A stretch of 7,180 nucleotides of DNA from the NCBI GenBank assembly GCA_902475825.1, contig CABSBA010000078.1, forward strand, positions 1 through 7,180, given 5' to 3'. Made by a program: the position numbers and the translations under genes. Positions 5,222 through 7,180 of this stretch are shown here, in pieces (positions within the stretch are counted from its first letter, which is position 1; each line of letters opens with the position of its first letter). The notes under the pieces were generated by a model. The model saw only the letters and a program-made list of their open reading frames with translations, was not told the origin of the DNA and did no database searches. This DNA is from an uncultured Collinsella sp. Lineage in GTDB: Bacteria; Actinomycetota; Coriobacteriia; Coriobacteriales; Coriobacteriaceae.

Positions 5222-6388
5222 TTAGGCGGCAATGTACTTGCCGTCCTGGATCACATAGGCTGTAGCGGGCTTTTCGACCTGGCCCTCGTCATTCCACGTC
5301 AGCTCGCCTGTCAGGCCCTCGATCTTGATCTTGCGCATGGCCTTGGCAAGGTCTCCGGCAATGTCGGCACCGTCGGCCGTAATGTCAATCCCCGCCTTAT
5401 CGATAGCCTCGGCAATCGCGTGGACGCAGTCATAGGCGTCGGCGGCAAACTGGTTGGGCGTCTCGTCGTAGGCGTCCTTATAGGCCTTGACGAAGTCGGC
5501 ATTCTTCTCGTCGTCAGCCGAAAACGGGGTCATGAGCAGTACGCCCTCGGCAAGAGAGGTATCGAAGCCTTCCACAGAGAGCAGGCCGTCCATGCCGTCG
5601 GTACCCATGAGCGTCATGTCGTAGCCCATATCCTTGGCGTTCTTGAGCAGGACGGACGCCGGCGTGTAGTAGATCGGCGCAAAGATGAGCGTGGCTCCGG
5701 CCTCCTTGGCCTTGGTGAGCTGCGTGGTAAAGCTCGTGGCAGAATCGTCCTTAAAGGTCTCGGTATCGACGATGTCGAGCTTGGATGCCTTGGCCTGCTC
5801 GGCAAAGGCATCGGCAACGCCCGAGCTATACGTATCGCCGGAGTTGTAGAACAGGGCAATCTTGGCATCTGCGTACTTCTCGACCAAAAACTTGGCAGCG
5901 CTGGCGCCCATGGTGGGGTCGGTAAAACAAACCTGGAAGACCGTGGTCTTATCCTTGGTGACGTCGAGCGACGAGGCCGAAGGCGTAACCATGAGCATGT
6001 CGTCGGCGATCTCGCCCGAGACGGCGACGGCGGCACCAGTCGTGACGGGGCCGACGAGAGCCTGCATGCCCCAGTCGCACAGGGTATTGAAGGCGTTGAT
6101 GGCCTTCTCGCCGTCGGCAACGTCGTCCTCGGACTTAAGCGAGAGCTTGAGGTCCTTGGTCGAGAAATCCTTGGCGGCGAGCTTGGCACCCTTCTCGGCC
6201 GAAACGCCATAGGTTGCCGCGGCGCCGGTCAGAGGTCCGATGACACCGATCTTGAAGGTCTTGCCGTCATCGGCGGAGCCGCCGTCCAAGCCACCCGACG
6301 AGCAACCAGCGAGTGCCACGGTGCTGCCGAGCGCCGCGGCACCGGCGAGAAAGTTCCTACGGCTGAGCGTGTTGTTGATGTTGAACAT
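5222..6388 (-). CDS. livJ: LivJ-type branched-chain amino acid binding lipoprotein (upstream paralogue)
   Basis: This is a second solute-binding protein for the LivHMGF transporter, 388 residues, same family and domain layout as its neighbour. The N-terminus has SRRNFLAG (9-16), a good twin-arginine export motif, then a hydrophobic run and the lipobox LAGC with Cys29. A Ser/Gly/Asp linker and FKIGVIGPLTG follow. The TPSAS, FYNSGDTYSSG and FAPIYY motifs are all kept. Against the other copy, the second lobe and the NGMQALVGP-type core are very close, while the segment just before TPSAS differs and is two residues shorter, so ligand preference may differ. The ATG at 6388 has AAAAGGGGGG 5 nt upstream. 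Its own terminator-like hairpin suggests separate transcription. It is divergent from hom across a 251-bp gap. I see no convincing -35/-10 pair for it. Confidence 0.92.
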   Translation of the reverse strand: MFNINNTLSRRNFLAGAAALGSTVALAGCSSGGLDGGSADDGKTFKIGVIGPLTGAAATYGVSAEKGAKLAAKDFSTKDLKLSLKSEDDVADGEKAINAFNTLCDWGMQALVGPVTTGAAVAVSGEIADDMLMVTPSASSLDVTKDKTTVFQVCFTDPTMGASAAKFLVEKYADAKIALFYNSGDTYSSGVADAFAEQAKASKLDIVDTETFKDDSATSFTTQLTKAKEAGATLIFAPIYYTPASVLLKNAKDMGYDMTLMGTDGMDGLLSVEGFDTSLAEGVLLMTPFSADDEKNADFVKAYKDAYDETPNQFAADAYDCVHAIAEAIDKAGIDITADGADIAGDLAKAMRKIKIEGLTGELTWNDEGQVEKPATAYVIQDGKYIAA

Positions 6389-6407
6389 GGTGTCCCCCCT
6401 TTTCGCT

Positions 6408-6422
6408 GGCCGCAGTGCGGCC
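6408..6422 (-). promoter_or_regulatory. GC-rich hairpin just upstream of the ribosome binding site of the 5222-6388 gene
   Basis: GGCCGC, spacer of 3, GCGGCC is a perfect 6-bp inverted repeat (15 nt in all). In the leader RNA it would form a tight hairpin, with only about five bases before the AAAAGGGGGG ribosome binding region. The other binding-protein gene has a comparable stem-loop in the same place. The role is inferred: translation or mRNA stability. Confidence 0.45.
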
Positions 6423-6452
6423 GTCTTGCGGTACGAGGCAAACCTTATGGCG

Positions 6453-6483
6453 CAAACGTTGACAGTTTGTTACGGAGTTCCGT
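6453..6483. repeat. Inverted repeats in the hom / binding-protein divergent region
   Basis: CAAAC (6453-6457) and GTTTG (6465-6469) form an inverted repeat around GTTGACA, which contains a perfect TTGACA hexamer on the plus strand (6459-6464). ACGGA (6472-6476) and TCCGT (6479-6483) form a second, 2-bp-spaced inverted repeat. These are possible operators shared by the divergent genes. No good -10 box lies 16-18 bp from the TTGACA, so I do not call a promoter there. Confidence 0.3.
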
Positions 6484-6494
6484 TTGTAGCGAGC

Positions 6495-6511
6495 ATGTTT
6501 CCAATGTTTCC
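6495..6511. repeat. Tandem ATGTTTCC direct repeat
   Basis: ATGTTTCC occurs at 6495-6502 and again at 6504-6511, a 9-bp period. Similar GTTT-containing steps occur at 6465, 6482, 6517 and 6531. It lies roughly midway between the divergent genes and may be a regulator site or simple local sequence bias. Confidence 0.3.
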
Positions 6512-6579
6512 GCAGCGTTTCGGGGGTGCCGTTTTGTGCGACTCCTGTTGCCTGGCGAGCACGCGCCCTCGGTTCACGC

Positions 6580-6585
6580 TAGAAT
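6580..6585 (+). promoter_or_regulatory. Candidate -10 box for hom
   Basis: TAGAAT matches TATAAT at 5 of 6 positions and would place the transcription start near 6592, about 48 nt before the hom ATG. I find no good -35 hexamer at 16-18 bp, so the promoter would need an activator or a diverged -35. Confidence 0.35.
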
Positions 6586-6639
6586 GCACTCAACCTTTAA
6601 GCGGTTAATCCATCCATAAGATGCACGAAGGAGCTATCT

Positions 6640-7180
6640 ATGAGCGAACCCCTGCGCACCGTGAACGTCGGCCTCATCGGTCTGGGAACCGTCGGCGGCG
6701 GCGTGGCCCGTCTGATCAAGAGCCACCACGATGAGTACCTGGCAGCCTACGGCATCGACCTTAAGCTGACCCGCGCCTGCGCGCTTGCTTGGGAGCAGGC
6801 CGAGGCGGCAGGCATTGAGCGCGAAGCCTTTACGAGTGACTGGCACGACGTCGTCACCGACCCCGCCGTCGACATCGTCGTCGAGCTGATCGGCGGCGAG
6901 CATCCCGCAACCGAGATCTTCACCACTGCCTTTGAGCACGGCAAGCACGTCGTCTCTGCCAACAAGGCCCTGCTGGGCCGTCACGTCGAGACGCTCGCCG
7001 AGAAGGCGCGTGCATGCGGCGTGCAGATTAAGTGCGAGGCCAGTTGTGGCGGCGGCATCCCCATCGTGAGCACGCTTGAGCACGACCTGGTGGGCAACAA
7101 GATCCTGACCATCGCCGGCATCCTTAACGGCACCACCAACTACATCCTGTCGCGCATGGACGCCGAGGGCGCCGATTACG
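6640..7180 (+). CDS. hom: Homoserine dehydrogenase, N-terminal part (runs off the right edge)
   Basis: The enzyme reduces aspartate-4-semialdehyde to homoserine with NAD(P)H in the cytoplasm, the branch step toward threonine, isoleucine and methionine. The 180 visible residues contain the Rossmann nucleotide-binding loop GLGTVGGGV (14-22), VDIVVELIGG (77-86), HVVSANKALL (103-112), the catalytic-domain entry EASCGGGIPI (133-142) and GILNGTTNYIL (160-170), all in the family's usual order and spacing. EASCGGGIPI has Cys-Gly where EASVAGGIPI is usual. The rest of the catalytic domain and any C-terminal ACT regulatory domain lie outside the window. The ATG at 6640 is preceded by GAAGGAG (6627-6633) at 6 nt. 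There is no kinase domain at the N-terminus, so it is not a ThrA-type fusion. It is transcribed away from the amino acid transporter genes. Confidence 0.95.
   Translation, partial: MSEPLRTVNVGLIGLGTVGGGVARLIKSHHDEYLAAYGIDLKLTRACALAWEQAEAAGIEREAFTSDWHDVVTDPAVDIVVELIGGEHPATEIFTTAFEHGKHVVSANKALLGRHVETLAEKARACGVQIKCEASCGGGIPIVSTLEHDLVGNKILTIAGILNGTTNYILSRMDAEGADY

Noticed and set aside
6459..6464. Perfect TTGACA as a -35 box for hom
   Set aside because: No sequence resembling TATAAT lies 16-18 bp downstream, so a promoter here is not supported.
5210..6619. A 469-codon open frame on the plus strand opposite the upstream binding-protein gene
   Set aside because: It is an antisense shadow of a clear lipoprotein gene. 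A similar frame (3961-4860) appears opposite the paralogue, as expected from shared sequence and codon bias.
6589..6639. T-box or attenuator leader for hom
   Set aside because: The space between the candidate -10 box and the start codon is too short for a T-box, and no terminator/antiterminator pair is visible.
6634..7083. A 149-codon open frame on the minus strand over hom
   Set aside because: The plus strand here encodes unmistakable homoserine dehydrogenase motifs; the minus frame has no recognisable features.

Overview
The window carries a complete branched-chain amino acid (LIV/HAAT-type) ABC transporter locus on the minus strand and, facing away from it, the 5' part of a homoserine dehydrogenase gene on the plus strand. 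The GC-rich third codon positions, strong Shine-Dalgarno sites, two lipoprotein-type solute-binding proteins and AT-rich intergenic gaps suggest a high-GC Gram-positive bacterium. My best guess is an actinobacterium of the class Coriobacteriia (Collinsella-like). That placement is inference from sequence style, with no marker gene to confirm it.

Layout in minus-strand transcription order: a first solute-binding lipoprotein (5222-6388); a gap with a terminator-like hairpin and an AT-rich promoter/operator region; a second, paralogous solute-binding lipoprotein (3763-4950); a 139-bp gap holding three stem-loops; then tightly packed livH (permease), livM (permease), livG (ATPase) and livF (ATPase). 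livH/livM abut, livM/livG overlap by 11 bp and livG/livF abut. A 22-nt hairpin follows livF, and a Shine-Dalgarno plus ATG at the left edge suggests that another gene begins there. On the plus strand, hom starts at 6640 and runs off the right edge. The two divergent units share a 251-bp intergenic region.

Working model: two lipid-anchored binding proteins capture leucine, isoleucine, valine or related amino acids and deliver them to one LivHM channel powered by LivGF. Homoserine dehydrogenase commits aspartate-family carbon to homoserine, the precursor of threonine (and so isoleucine) and methionine. Uptake and synthesis of linked amino acids therefore sit back to back.

The transporter is an ordinary known family. 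I do not see an undescribed protein system. The more interesting signals are non-coding: a 9-bp perfect inverted repeat bracketing the likely -10 box of the second binding-protein gene, within a cluster of AAGT/ACTT half-sites; stem-loops just upstream of the ribosome binding sites of both binding-protein genes; and stacked hairpins between the binding-protein gene and the permease genes. The paralogues also share a patch of near-identical DNA that looks like recent duplication or gene conversion. No intergenic gap exceeds 300 bp, and I saw no tRNA, rRNA, CRISPR or insertion sequence.
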